A DNA stretch of 64,000 bases from JANLTP01 sp031363055 (lineage in GTDB: Bacteria; Pseudomonadota; Gammaproteobacteria; Burkholderiales; Burkholderiaceae_E), in NCBI GenBank assembly GCA_031363055.1, contig JANLTP010000165.1, positions 46,263-110,262 of the forward strand, written 5' to 3'. Under the pieces are notes generated by a model, which was not told the DNA's origin, made no database searches, and saw only the letters and a program-made list of their open reading frames with translations. A program made the translations under genes and the position numbers. Below are positions 44,684 to 53,264 of this stretch, one piece after another (the first letter of the stretch is position 1; each line of letters opens with the position of its first letter).

Positions 44684-46399
44684 CTAGCGGTTCGCCACCA
44701 CGACCCGGCGCTCGTTGCGTGCAACCTCACGCAAGGGCACGCCCAGCGCCTGCCAGCGCTCGTACAGTCGATGATCGAGGACCGCGTAAGCCAGCGGCAT
44801 CGTCGGCCAGCGCTGCAGCAATTCAGCCTCTCGAGGACCATTCTTTTCAGGCTCGGCGAGCAGACCCATATCCATCTCATCACGATAGTCAACCAGGGTC
44901 AGCGTGCGCTTCAGATAAAACGGCAGCGTCTGGTCGTAGGTGCCGACCGAAAAGATCGATGTGTTCGCTGCCAGGTGCGACTCGGTGGCTAACAATCGCT
45001 GCGCCAGGCCCTTGCTGCTAAAACGCTCGGCCAAACTTGCGTGGCCCCATTGCAGACACTGCGTCGCCAGCAACATGGCCAACGCCAGTGGGGTCAAGGC
45101 GGCGAGAAAGCCCTGTCGGCTGCGCGTCCATGACACTAGTGCGCCAATGGCGAGGCTCAGAGCGGCCGCGATGATCCAGGGCAGGTAGTGGTAGTCCGAA
45201 TCGGCTAGCGGCTCGCTGGGCGAGCGCAATTGCAGGTAGATGGGCGCCATGACCAACACCACTGCCATGAGTGGTACCAGACTCGCCAGGCGCAACGCGC
45301 GAAACGACAGTGCGTCACCGGTTCGGGCCGACCACAGGGCCATAGCGGGGAAAATCGGCAGAATATATGACGGCAGCTTCGAGCCGGACAGGCTGAAGAA
45401 CACGAGCGTGAAGACACTCCAGGTCAGCAATAACAGATTGGAATCGCTGCGATCCCGGCGGGCCAGGGCGGCGCCCAGCCAGTGTCCGAGCCAGGGCAGG
45501 CCACCCATCAGCAGCACCGGCAGGAAGAACCACCACGGTTCGACGCGCTGATGCATCTTGGTCGTGAAACGCTGAAAGTGCTCGCGTATGAAGAAGAACT
45601 CGAAGAAGTTCGGGTTCTCTAATTGAATCCAAACCAGCCAAGGCAAGACCAGTGCGAGAAATATGAAAAATCCGGGGAACCAGCGGACCGCACCGATCAG
45701 GCGCCAGCGTCGCGACAACATGATCGTCATGCCAAGAGCGGCGACCGGAATCAAACCACCGACCAGACCCTTCGACAGGAAGGCACCGGCTACGCCAATC
45801 CAGACCCAGTAGTCAGGCCATTGCACGCGTGATGGGCCATTGGGTTCGGCTGACGGGCGTTCGGCGGCCAGACGTTCAGCGGACAGACGTTCGATGCAGC
45901 CGAGCAGCCCGCACAAACAAACCGTCAACCAGAACGTCAGCCCGATATCGAGCGCAACGAAGTGACTCATCGCAACGATCCAGCAACTTCCGATAGCGAG
46001 CAGATAGCCGCGCTGCGCTGTGGCTCGGTCGTGCAAGCGCAACAGGCACCAATAGATTGCGATCGCGATGCCCAGACCATAGAGCGCTGGTACTAATCGC
46101 GCGGTAGTTTCACTTTCGCCGAACAGCTTGAACGCAAATGCCGTGAGCCAGTAATGCAGCGGTGGCTTTTCGAAATACTTCAGTCCGTTCAAGCGCGGCG
46201 TGACGAAATCGTTGCTCGCCGACATCTCGCGCGCGATCTCGGCATAACGGCCTTCGTCGGGCGAGAGCAGCGGGCGAAACCCTAACCCGACAAACCATAT
46301 GGCGGCGACCAGCGTACAAATCAAGAGCCATGAACGGGAAGAAAATTCATGCTGACGAGGAACCGATGATTGGCTTGCAAGTAACGATGAAATGATCAT
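44684..46399 (-). CDS. arnT: Lipid A aminoarabinose transferase (ArnT-like GT83)
   Basis: 571 residues. GT-C fold: periplasmic-loop acidic motif FRPLLSPDEGRYAEIAREMS, then RLNGLKYFEKPPLHYWLTAF and about 12 membrane segments. Adds L-Ara4N to lipid A phosphates, giving resistance to cationic peptides. A tandem of 15-bp units (45844-45888) creates an ERLSA/ERLAA/ERPSA repeat in a loop. First gene of the operon, divergent from hsp20. Confidence 0.9.
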   Translation of the reverse strand: MIISSLLASQSSVPRQHEFSSRSWLLICTLVAAIWFVGLGFRPLLSPDEGRYAEIAREMSASNDFVTPRLNGLKYFEKPPLHYWLTAFAFKLFGESETTARLVPALYGLGIAIAIYWCLLRLHDRATAQRGYLLAIGSCWIVAMSHFVALDIGLTFWLTVCLCGLLGCIERLSAERLAAERPSAEPNGPSRVQWPDYWVWIGVAGAFLSKGLVGGLIPVAALGMTIMLSRRWRLIGAVRWFPGFFIFLALVLPWLVWIQLENPNFFEFFFIREHFQRFTTKMHQRVEPWWFFLPVLLMGGLPWLGHWLGAALARRDRSDSNLLLLTWSVFTLVFFSLSGSKLPSYILPIFPAMALWSARTGDALSFRALRLASLVPLMAVVLVMAPIYLQLRSPSEPLADSDYHYLPWIIAAALSLAIGALVSWTRSRQGFLAALTPLALAMLLATQCLQWGHASLAERFSSKGLAQRLLATESHLAANTSIFSVGTYDQTLPFYLKRTLTLVDYRDEMDMGLLAEPEKNGPREAELLQRWPTMPLAYAVLDHRLYERWQALGVPLREVARNERRVVVANR

Positions 46400-46436
46400 T
46401 GCGACATTGTAGGCGGGGACTTGAAAGCCTCTGGCC

Positions 46437-46455
46437 TGTACCTATGTTGGGTACA
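46437..46455. promoter_or_regulatory. Inverted repeat in the arnT-hsp20 divergent gap
   Basis: TGTACC (46437-46442) and GGTACA (46450-46455) are exact inverted copies with a 7-nt spacer, between the two divergent starts. A second one, AATCAA-TTT-TTGATT, lies at 46509-46523. Either may be an operator. A CTTGAA at 46420 resembles a sigma-32 -35 element but has no convincing -10. Confidence 0.3.
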
Positions 46456-46553
46456 GAGCAGCGCTGCTGCCGAACCCATCAGCCGGTCGATAATACTGGC
46501 TTTTGATCAATCAATTTTTGATTAACCCTTTCGCGATCTTCAAGGAGTTGTAT

Positions 46554-47012
46554 ATGAACCGTGTAGCCGTTTATGACCCGTTTAGCGATGCCCTGCCGAC
46601 GCTTTTGCGTGGTTTTTTTCAACCCGTCAACGTTGCTCGTGATGCGATCGACATTCGCATGGACGTGAGCGAGTCGGCCGATGAATTTGTAGTCCATGCC
46701 GAAATGCCGGGCGTTGCGAAAGACGATATTGCCGTACAAATTGACGGTAACAAAGTCAGGATCTCCGCCGAGGTCAAGCGTAGCCATGAAGTTAAAACCA
46801 ACGATGGCAGTGGTACAAACGAAGTCAAGGCGCGTGAGTCTGCCGAGCGTGTTTTACGCAGCGAACGCTACTATGGTGCCGTCGCTCGAAGTTTCGCGTT
46901 GGCCGTTGAAGTTGACGAGGTAAAGTCAGTGGCGAAACTTGAAAATGGTGTACTGACGTTGATCTTACCGAAAAAGGCTGCGGCACCCGCCAGGCGCCTG
47001 GCGATTCATTAA
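46554..47012 (+). CDS. Hsp20 / alpha-crystallin small heat-shock protein
   Basis: 152 residues from ATG 46554 with AAGGAG at optimal spacing; the longer in-frame start at 46503 is unlikely. The alpha-crystallin domain spans about 35-145: IDIRMDVSESADEFVVHAEM, PGVAKDDIAVQIDGNKVRIS, and the C-terminal FALAVEVDEVKSVAKLENGVLT without the terminal IxI motif being obvious. ATP-independent holdase chaperone. Confidence 0.93.
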   Translation: MNRVAVYDPFSDALPTLLRGFFQPVNVARDAIDIRMDVSESADEFVVHAEMPGVAKDDIAVQIDGNKVRISAEVKRSHEVKTNDGSGTNEVKARESAERVLRSERYYGAVARSFALAVEVDEVKSVAKLENGVLTLILPKKAAAPARRLAIH

Positions 47013-47020
47013 GATCGAGC

Positions 47021-47056
47021 AAGGGTCCTGCCCGGTATTTGCCGGGCAGGGCCCTT
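47021..47056. terminator. 15-bp hairpin after hsp20
   Basis: AAGGGTCCTGCCCGG (47021-47035) pairs with CCGGGCAGGGCCCTT (47042-47056) around TATTTG, with one G-U wobble. It begins 9 nt after the hsp20 stop. No T-run follows on either strand, so it may work as a Rho-assisted terminator or 3'-end stabiliser. Confidence 0.55.
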
Positions 47057-47195
47057 GGGGCAAGAACGTCGGCGCACTGCCAAGGTCCGCCGACATTGGA
47101 CTGCCGAAGCGTGCATCGGTAAACTAGGCGTCAAGCGGGTCCACGCTCGGACTCGATTGACGCCCGGACGGTTGTATCGCCATGAAAGTGCCACC

Positions 47196-48107
47196 TTGAC
47201 TCAGAAACCCGCCCCGGAATCAACTCGGCAATCGGTCTCAAACGAAGCTCAGTCAGGCTATCCGTTTGACCATGCAGTGATCAATGTTCGTGATGCGCTT
47301 GACGATGCGGTCAACACATTCAGTGGCCTGGGTTTTTGCATCACACCGCGCGGTTTTCACACGCTCGGTTCAATCAATCACCTGATGATCTTCGGTACGA
47401 CCTATATCGAGCTGATCGGTTTCCCAGCCAATAGCCCATCGGTGCGCGCCGAATTGAGTGCCGCAAAAATCGGCCTCAACGGATTGGTGTTTCGCAGCAC
47501 CGATGCGCAGGCCAGCGGTGAAGCGGCGCGTGCGCGTGGCGCGCCGGTCGGTCAAGCACAGCAGTTCTCCAGACCGGTCGATTTGCGCGCTGACGCCAGT
47601 GCCGCCTTGCGCTCGGGTACGGGCAGCGATGCAGGCAACTGGCCTGATGCCATCTTCCGAACCGCTCGAGCCGAGCCGGGTTTCGGTCCTGGCGGGCGAC
47701 TTTATTTTTGTGAACATCTGACCCCCGAGTTGGTTTGGCGCGATGATTGGCGTACCCATCCGAACTCGGCCGTCGAATTGAGCCGCGTCTTTGTTGAGAC
47801 CGATGATCTTCAAAGAACCGAGCGCCAGTTTGCGCAATTGTTGGGCGAGCGGGCCGTGCATCGAGCCGCCGGCACGGTTACGATCAATGCCGCACCGGTG
47901 GTAGTTGAAGTACGCCAAGGCGAGCGTGAACTCATGCGCGGTGTTCGGATCAAGGTCAAGAGTTTGGCTCAAACCCGGGACTGTCTGAGCCGCCTGGGTG
48001 TCGCGTTTTCCGAGCAACCCGCCTCGACGCTGGCGAGTGGACAGGCCGTCTTGACCGTGTCTGCGACCCAGGCAGGCGCTGTCGAGTTTGAATTCGCCGA
48101 GACTTGA
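47196..48107 (+). CDS. Glyoxalase-like (VOC, Glyoxalase_3) domain protein
   Basis: 303 residues if started at TTG 47196; the frame is open to a TTG at 47055 but those residues overlap the hairpin and look non-coding. FDHAVINVRDALDDAVNTFS, GLGFCITPRGFHTLGSINHL and TYIELIGF are the N-terminal VOC half; FCEHLTPELVWRDDWRTHPN continues the Glyoxalase_3 domain. An ATG at 47182 opens a 5-codon frame whose TGA overlaps the TTG. Activity unknown; homologues are often annotated as glyoxalase/bleomycin-resistance-like. Confidence 0.75.
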   Translation: MTQKPAPESTRQSVSNEAQSGYPFDHAVINVRDALDDAVNTFSGLGFCITPRGFHTLGSINHLMIFGTTYIELIGFPANSPSVRAELSAAKIGLNGLVFRSTDAQASGEAARARGAPVGQAQQFSRPVDLRADASAALRSGTGSDAGNWPDAIFRTARAEPGFGPGGRLYFCEHLTPELVWRDDWRTHPNSAVELSRVFVETDDLQRTERQFAQLLGERAVHRAAGTVTINAAPVVVEVRQGERELMRGVRIKVKSLAQTRDCLSRLGVAFSEQPASTLASGQAVLTVSATQAGAVEFEFAET

Positions 48108-48121
48108 GCAAGGTCTGACAC

Positions 48122-48511
48122 ATGATTGTGGTGTTCGATGCGCAATGTCTGTTGTGCAATGGTTCGGTGCAATTCCTGCTCAGGAACGATCGGCGCGCGC
48201 GGTTCAAATTTGCATCCATTCAAGGAAGCACAGGCACAGAGCTGCTCGCGAAAGCGGGTTTGACGCCCAGTGGGCTCGAAACTTTTTTGCTGGTGGACGG
48301 TGAACAATCCTGGCAACAAAGCGCCGCCATCTTCAGAGTTTTGAGCGAGTTGGGTTGGCTGTGGCGAGCAGCCTGGATCTTCTGGTTGATACCCGCATCG
48401 GTGCGCGACGCCTGCTATCGCTGGCTGGCCCGGAATCGTTACCGAATCTTTGGACGATCGGAAGTTTGCCTGATACCCTCGAAGACCGACGCCGCCCGGT
48501 TTCTGGACTAG
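48122..48511 (+). CDS. DCC-family thiol-disulfide oxidoreductase
   Basis: 129 residues. IVVFDAQCLLCNGSVQFLLR is the DxxCxxC motif of the DUF393/DCC family, with RNDRRARFKFASIQGS and the C-terminal DACYRWLARNRYRIFGRSEV also typical. Likely a membrane-associated thiol oxidoreductase. Starts 15 nt after the VOC gene and probably shares its transcript. Confidence 0.88.
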   Translation: MIVVFDAQCLLCNGSVQFLLRNDRRARFKFASIQGSTGTELLAKAGLTPSGLETFLLVDGEQSWQQSAAIFRVLSELGWLWRAAWIFWLIPASVRDACYRWLARNRYRIFGRSEVCLIPSKTDAARFLD

Positions 48512-48692
48512 CACCCAAAAAAGCGCGCACGTGGGTCTAGTTGGCTCCTGACCTGCTGCTATCTGTCTTTGCCGCCCGGACCGTAACCCGCCGTTCGTCA
48601 GCCATTGTGCGCGCTTCGAACTGATTAACCGGGCTACCAAATCATTCAGCCATGAGAATCCGCAGCTTGCCCCTGTCTTGATCGGATTTCGA

Positions 48693-49082
48693 ATGGACCT
48701 CGTTTATTTCGTCGAATCGGATATCGAAAATGCTGGCGACATTGCGACCGCAGTCGAGGGCAAATTGCTGGTGGATCGCATCGATTTCCTGAACTCGATT
48801 GCCAAGAGTCTGGGTCTGCCTGCTCTCGATTCGTTTTACTCCTGCGCCGATAGCTTTCTCGAAGATATCGGGGTTGATCCGTCCGGTGTTGCCGACGGCG
48901 AACAATGGTATGCAACGGAGAGCGGGATTCGCTGGTTCACGGTGGTTGGCAATTACATCAAGGCCAATCGTTCCACCATTGACGATGCCGATGAGTTGGC
49001 CAGAGAACTATCCGGCTTTCGGGAAACCGTCAGTGAAGTGGCTTCCTGCGGTGGTCGGTGGCGGCTGGCGCTGGACTTTTAG
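48693..49082 (+). CDS. Uncharacterised cytosolic protein
   Basis: 129 residues from ATG 48693 (a TTG at 48678 is possible). Acidic, without signal or membrane segments. Sequence features are DRIDFLNSIAKSLGLPALDS, FYSCADSFLEDIG and EQWYATESGIRWFTVVGNYI, the last resembling immunity-protein-like or SMI1-like small folds only superficially. Function not recognised. Its stop lies 3 nt from the converging Bug gene stop. Confidence 0.6.
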   Translation: MDLVYFVESDIENAGDIATAVEGKLLVDRIDFLNSIAKSLGLPALDSFYSCADSFLEDIGVDPSGVADGEQWYATESGIRWFTVVGNYIKANRSTIDDADELARELSGFRETVSEVASCGGRWRLALDF

Positions 49083-49084
49083 GA

Positions 49085-50026
49085 CTACTTCCCCAGCCCC
49101 AACTTCTTGGCAGCTTCGGTATAAAGCCGACTACGCTCTTTCATGAAGTCATTCATTTTTTCGACGCCGATATTGACGAGCTCAAAGCCGCTCCTGGCGG
49201 CCAGCTCTTTCATTTCGGCTTCGTTGTTCAGCGAGCTCCAGAGATCGGAAATTCGCTTGCGCTGTTCGGCGGTGCTGGCCTTTGGCATTCCAATACCGCG
49301 ATAGGCGCCATCTATCCAATCGACGCCAAGTTCGCGAAACGTTGGTACGTCAGGCATCAGCGGATGACGCTTTTCCATCGCGACGGCGAGCGCACGTACC
49401 TTGCCCTTGTTGTTGATCGCAAAAGCGTTGTAGGACATGGCGCCGGTCACGTGCTCGCCGATGACCGCGACCGTCATATCGCCGGTGCCCTTGTACGGTA
49501 CATAGGAAGTCTTGATCCCGAACGACGCGTTCAGTCGCTCATGGGCTGCATGATTCGCCGAGTTCAGGCCCGAACCACCGAGGCTGAACTTGCCAGGATC
49601 AGCCTTGGCGGCCTTCAGAAAGTCTGCGAAGGTTTTGATGGCACTCGTTTCCGCGACGACCAGCGCATCGGGCGTGTAGTGAAACCAGTACACCGGCATG
49701 ACGTCGTCGGTCTTGTATTGCACCTGCCCTTCGATCGGCTGAAAGACGATGTGTGGCAAATTCACGCCGACAACGTTCAGGCCATCAGCAGGCAAGGTGT
49801 TCATCAATGACCACATGAGGCCACCGCCGGCGCCGGGCTTGTATTGAATGACGGTTTCGATGGCCGGGCATTTGCGCTTCAGCACCACTTGCTGATGGCG
49901 TGCCGCGATGTCGGATTCACCGCCAGGCGGAAAGGCCTGCCAATAGAGTACATTTTTATCGGGACAGGGCTGCGCCTGGACCATCGAGGCAGTCATCAGA
50001 CCAAGCAGCAGCAAAAGTTTTTTCAT
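49085..50026 (-). CDS. Bug-family (TctC-like) periplasmic solute receptor
   Basis: 313 residues, full length. Signal peptide KKLLLLLGLMTASMVQAQPC. The Bug fold shows WQAFPPGGESDIAARHQQVV, VIQYKPGAGGGLMWSLMN, GSGLNSANHAAHERLNASFG, IKTSYVPYKGTGDMTVAVIG and PDVPTFRELGVDWIDGAYRG. Ligands are usually small carboxylates; here no transporter gene accompanies it. Its ATG overlaps the stop of the preceding gene (ATGA). Confidence 0.85.
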   Translation of the reverse strand: MKKLLLLLGLMTASMVQAQPCPDKNVLYWQAFPPGGESDIAARHQQVVLKRKCPAIETVIQYKPGAGGGLMWSLMNTLPADGLNVVGVNLPHIVFQPIEGQVQYKTDDVMPVYWFHYTPDALVVAETSAIKTFADFLKAAKADPGKFSLGGSGLNSANHAAHERLNASFGIKTSYVPYKGTGDMTVAVIGEHVTGAMSYNAFAINNKGKVRALAVAMEKRHPLMPDVPTFRELGVDWIDGAYRGIGMPKASTAEQRKRISDLWSSLNNEAEMKELAARSGFELVNIGVEKMNDFMKERSRLYTEAAKKLGLGK

Positions 50027-51363
50027 CGCGGAACGGACTGATTAACGCCATATCCCCGTGACTGCAGACAAGCAATTTCGGCGTCGCGATAGGTGCGGGC
50101 GCGCTGGACCTGCTGGACGTCGGCAGGGTCTCCTTGCATGGGATCATATCCCGACTGGCCGGAGGCATTTCGACTGCAGTCGGCGCGATCAGCGAAAAAT
50201 TGAGCCGATGTCTGATTCGCCAACGGCGACACTTGCAACTCGCTCAGCAAGGCAGGGTCTGTTTGGGCCATCGCTGCGTTCTCGGGAACGCCTGCGATCG
50301 AGGGCAGCCGGTCGAGCGGTGGCAATCCTTCCGGAGGCGGCGTGACCAGGTAGCCCTGACCTGGTTGTTCGGTGTAGTAAACACCGTTATCGTAGTAGTA
50401 GGGCGTGCCACCGTAGTTGATGGTCGCATAGGTCGGCGGCAAGAGCGGCGTCAGGACACCGTAGGGCGGGACGGCAACCACAAAACCACTGACCGCAGGC
50501 CGGTACCAGATACCGCGATCAAAAAACCATCGCGCGCCGCCAAATCCGAGCGCCAGGTGGCCGGCCCCGAGTGCCGGAAACCGCAAACCCAGCGCCGGGT
50601 AGCCACGATTGAACTGATAGCCCTGTGGATAGTGCCAGCGCGGCGAATACGCCCGTGGCGGATAGGCAATCGTTGGCCGTGTATAGGTGGGTGCGTGACG
50701 GTCCACATAGCCGCTGCCCGGAACATAACCATTGGCTGGGGCGTAACCCACGCCCGGCACATAGGCATTGGCCGGTACATGACCGTACGCTTGGTTCGGT
50801 CGGTTGCCGTACTGATATCCGTTTGACTGGCCGTATGTCTGACCGTATGTCTGACCCTGCGACTGGCCATAGTTCTGACGAGCGCCTTGCGCATAAACCA
50901 TACCCGAACCATACGATTGAATACGCGGTGCCGGCAGTTGCACGGCCGACGGAACGGGTCTTGTGATGATTCGAAGATCTGGCCGGACCGGCGCATGATG
51001 AAACGAGGGCACCGGTGCTAACACTCGTGTTGGGTTGTATATGAGGCGACTGTAAGCCGGCGCGTTGTAGACCGGAGCACGATAGACCGGAGCACTGTAG
51101 ACCGGAGCGCTAAAGGCGGGGCGGCTCTGAACAGCGCCGGCTGCGCGCGCGCCACCGTATGAGCCACCGTATGAGCCACTGTGCGAGCCACCATGCGAAC
51201 CGCCGTGCGAGCGATGTTGCGCAGCCGCCGGCTGAACAAACAGGCATGACACGACCAAGATCGCGACAGCGGTTGCTGCCGGCCATATTTTTTCGCAGGT
51301 GTCGCCTGCAGCATCGCGCAGATCGAGAGATACCGATTGCAGGCGATGAAATAACGCATTCAT
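50023..51363 (-). CDS. Secreted repeat-rich protein, DUF6515-like
   Basis: 446 residues from ATG 51363. After a signal segment (ATAVAILVVSCLFVQPAAAQ) come Gly-Ser-His/Tyr repeats, APVY repeats (15-bp units at 51068-51112) and a Gln/Tyr/Gly-rich stretch, then a conserved module GGARWFFDRGIWYRPAVSGF, VVAVPPYGVLTPLLPPTYAT, INYGGTPYYYDNGVYYTE typical of DUF6515. The tail with FFADRADCSRNASGQSGYDP and ACLQSRGYGV resembles glycine-zipper outer-envelope proteins. Probably surface or periplasmic. Coupled by ATGA to the Bug receptor. Confidence 0.7.
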   Translation of the reverse strand: MNALFHRLQSVSLDLRDAAGDTCEKIWPAATAVAILVVSCLFVQPAAAQHRSHGGSHGGSHSGSYGGSYGGARAAGAVQSRPAFSAPVYSAPVYRAPVYNAPAYSRLIYNPTRVLAPVPSFHHAPVRPDLRIITRPVPSAVQLPAPRIQSYGSGMVYAQGARQNYGQSQGQTYGQTYGQSNGYQYGNRPNQAYGHVPANAYVPGVGYAPANGYVPGSGYVDRHAPTYTRPTIAYPPRAYSPRWHYPQGYQFNRGYPALGLRFPALGAGHLALGFGGARWFFDRGIWYRPAVSGFVVAVPPYGVLTPLLPPTYATINYGGTPYYYDNGVYYTEQPGQGYLVTPPPEGLPPLDRLPSIAGVPENAAMAQTDPALLSELQVSPLANQTSAQFFADRADCSRNASGQSGYDPMQGDPADVQQVQRARTYRDAEIACLQSRGYGVNQSVPR

Positions 51364-51667
51364 GATGTTTCTCGGTTCGGTTCGAGATGATGACCGAATT
51401 ATGTGCTTTTGGCGGTCCAGCGCCAATCGCTCAATACCGGTGCAGATGTTTCCACTGTAAGCAAATGTATCCAGGCGCAGTGTTTCCATTGGAGTGTTGC
51501 CCTTGCTGTGTTTGCAGCGCGGTGTTTCGTGAGTTTCGCGTCACCTTTGGCCATTTAGGTCGCGCCGCATATTTTTGACGGATAATTTGACACTCCTGTC
51601 GAACCTGTGTTCCTTTCGCCGGTGTGGGCCTTGCTCGCGAGTGGCAATGTTTCTGGAGAGCAAACCG

Positions 51668-51982
51668 TTGAAATCAAGTTCAATTTATCTCGCACTGAGT
51701 ATTGTCGGAGCAATTCTGCCCTGGCTTTTCGTGGCTAATTATCTGTTGGCGCCAGACGTGTCGATGACCAGCTTCATCGCCTCGGTCTTCGCCAATTCGG
51801 TTTCGTCGGCAGTTGCCATGGCACTGATCTTTTCTGCCCTGGTCTTTTTCGTTTTTGCGTTTCGCGAAGGCAAACGGGTTGGCCTGCAGCATGTCTGGGC
51901 GATTATCCCGGCGACCCTTTTGGTAGGACTGTCGTTCGGTCTGCCGCTGTTTCTTTATCGTCGCGCCAAACTGCGCGAGTGA
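51668..51982 (+). CDS. DUF2834-like small membrane protein
   Basis: 104 residues from TTG 51668, chosen because GGAGAG (51655-51660) lies 7 nt upstream; ATG 51647 is an alternative. Three hydrophobic segments (IYLALSIVGAILPWLFVANY; VSSAVAMALIFSALVFFVFA; WAIIPATLLVGLSFGLPLFL), as in DUF2834 proteins. Function unknown. Its last 28 nt overlap the converging exporter gene. Confidence 0.7.
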   Translation: MKSSSIYLALSIVGAILPWLFVANYLLAPDVSMTSFIASVFANSVSSAVAMALIFSALVFFVFAFREGKRVGLQHVWAIIPATLLVGLSFGLPLFLYRRAKLRE

Positions 51983-53133
51983 CCGTGCTGATGGTGTATG
52001 TCCGGCGCATGGGCATGCCGGTGTACCGATTGCGGATGGCTATGCCAGTGTAAATGCGTCTTGTCCGAGTCACCACTTGAGACATATTCACCACCCCCAG
52101 TCTGTTCCCTTGCCTGTTGCCCTGCATGCCCATCGTCATGTTCATGCTGATGATGTTCATCATGCTGATGGCTATGCTCGTGCTCCAGCATCTCGTGTTG
52201 ATGTTCATGCTCGTGGTGCTCGGTCAGATGCAGCCAGACACCAACACTCATCAACGCCGCTGCCATCCAGAACGCATGCGGTACCGGTTCGCCGGGCATC
52301 AATAGCGCAATCGCCGCGCCGACGAAGGGCGCGGTTGAAAAGTACGCGCCGGTGCGCGCCGCACCGAGTCCGCGCAGGGCCAGAACAAACAGGACGAGGC
52401 TGATGCCGTAGCAGACGAAGCCCAGCGCGCCGGCCGACAGGATGAACGTCGCTGATGGCAGAACGGCACCCAAGCGCCAGGCGATCAGGCCATTGACGAG
52501 ACCGGCAATAACACCCTTGCAGCCAGCGATGAACAGCGCATCGTTGGCCGAGATCTTGCGGGTCAGATTGTTATCGATGGCCCAGCACAAACAAGCCAGT
52601 GCGATGGCCGCTGCACCCTGATCGAATCCGCCCAGGGCAGCCGTACCGAATCCGCCGACGGCGCCGGCACCGATTCCGGTCGCTCCACTGACCGATGTCA
52701 TCCCTGGCCACGACAACAGCAGGCCGCCCAGAACAATGCTGAGCATGCCGAGAACGATTCGGCGATCGGCATTCTCGCGGAACACGAGCCAGGCAATGAC
52801 GGCGGTCAGCACCGTTTCGAGATTGAGCAGTAACGACGCATTCGCCGCACTCGTTTGACTGAGGCCGTACATGAGCGCGACCGGCGCGATAACGCCACCG
52901 AAACCGATGGCGCCGAGCAACCAGGGCCATTCCCCCGCCGTCAGCCCGGACGCGCGCCAGCCTCGATCGCGGCGGAGGCGCATCAGGCCAAGGCCCAAGC
53001 CGCTGCCCAGGTACAAAAGGCTGGCCAGCGCAAAGGGCGAAATTTCACCGACCAGCAGTTTGGCCAGCGGCGTGCTGGCGCCAAACAGGGCTGCCGCCAG
53101 CAACGCGAATGCCACGCTGCGATTCACTGCCAT
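51955..53133 (-). CDS. EamA/DMT transporter with long histidine-rich C-terminal tail
   Basis: 392 residues. Residues 1-300 are a ten-segment EamA transporter (FGASTPLAKLLVGEISPFAL; SLLLNLETVLTAVIAWLVFR, ENADRR). A Gly/Ala-rich insert (SGATGIGAGAVGGFGTAALG) separates the halves. The last 85 residues contain about 26 His, in HEHEHQHEMLEHEHSHQHDE and later HLHWHSH and HRHAHAP runs, with many Asp/Glu. Such tails bind Ni, Co, Zn or Cu in metal exporters; a role in metal efflux or sensing is inferred, since EamA proteins are not usually metal carriers. Confidence 0.85.
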   Translation of the reverse strand: MAVNRSVAFALLAAALFGASTPLAKLLVGEISPFALASLLYLGSGLGLGLMRLRRDRGWRASGLTAGEWPWLLGAIGFGGVIAPVALMYGLSQTSAANASLLLNLETVLTAVIAWLVFRENADRRIVLGMLSIVLGGLLLSWPGMTSVSGATGIGAGAVGGFGTAALGGFDQGAAAIALACLCWAIDNNLTRKISANDALFIAGCKGVIAGLVNGLIAWRLGAVLPSATFILSAGALGFVCYGISLVLFVLALRGLGAARTGAYFSTAPFVGAAIALLMPGEPVPHAFWMAAALMSVGVWLHLTEHHEHEHQHEMLEHEHSHQHDEHHQHEHDDGHAGQQAREQTGGGEYVSSGDSDKTHLHWHSHPQSVHRHAHAPDIHHQHGHSRSLARR

Positions 53134-53264
53134 GTGCTCTGGTTATGGGTGTGGTGTTTCATCAGGCACTGATTGTGCTTGAAAGCTGTGAAAAATTCAC
53201 CAATCCGCACAACGGCTTGCGATGAGAATGAAGATTGCAAAAAATAGTTCCAACCGGAGGATAT

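Noticed and set aside
49058..49810. 250-codon plus-strand open frame
   Set aside because: Antisense to the intact Bug receptor gene, whose signal peptide and family motifs are convincing.
51068..51230. Regular short repeats resembling a CRISPR array
   Set aside because: Units are 12-15 bp, in frame and encode APVY and Gly-Gly-Ser-His/Tyr repeats; no 25-36 bp repeats or unique spacers.
52100..52230. Low-complexity catg/atgttcat-rich DNA as a regulatory or simple-sequence repeat
   Set aside because: It is the coding sequence of the histidine-rich transporter tail (His codons read as ATG/GTG on the other strand).
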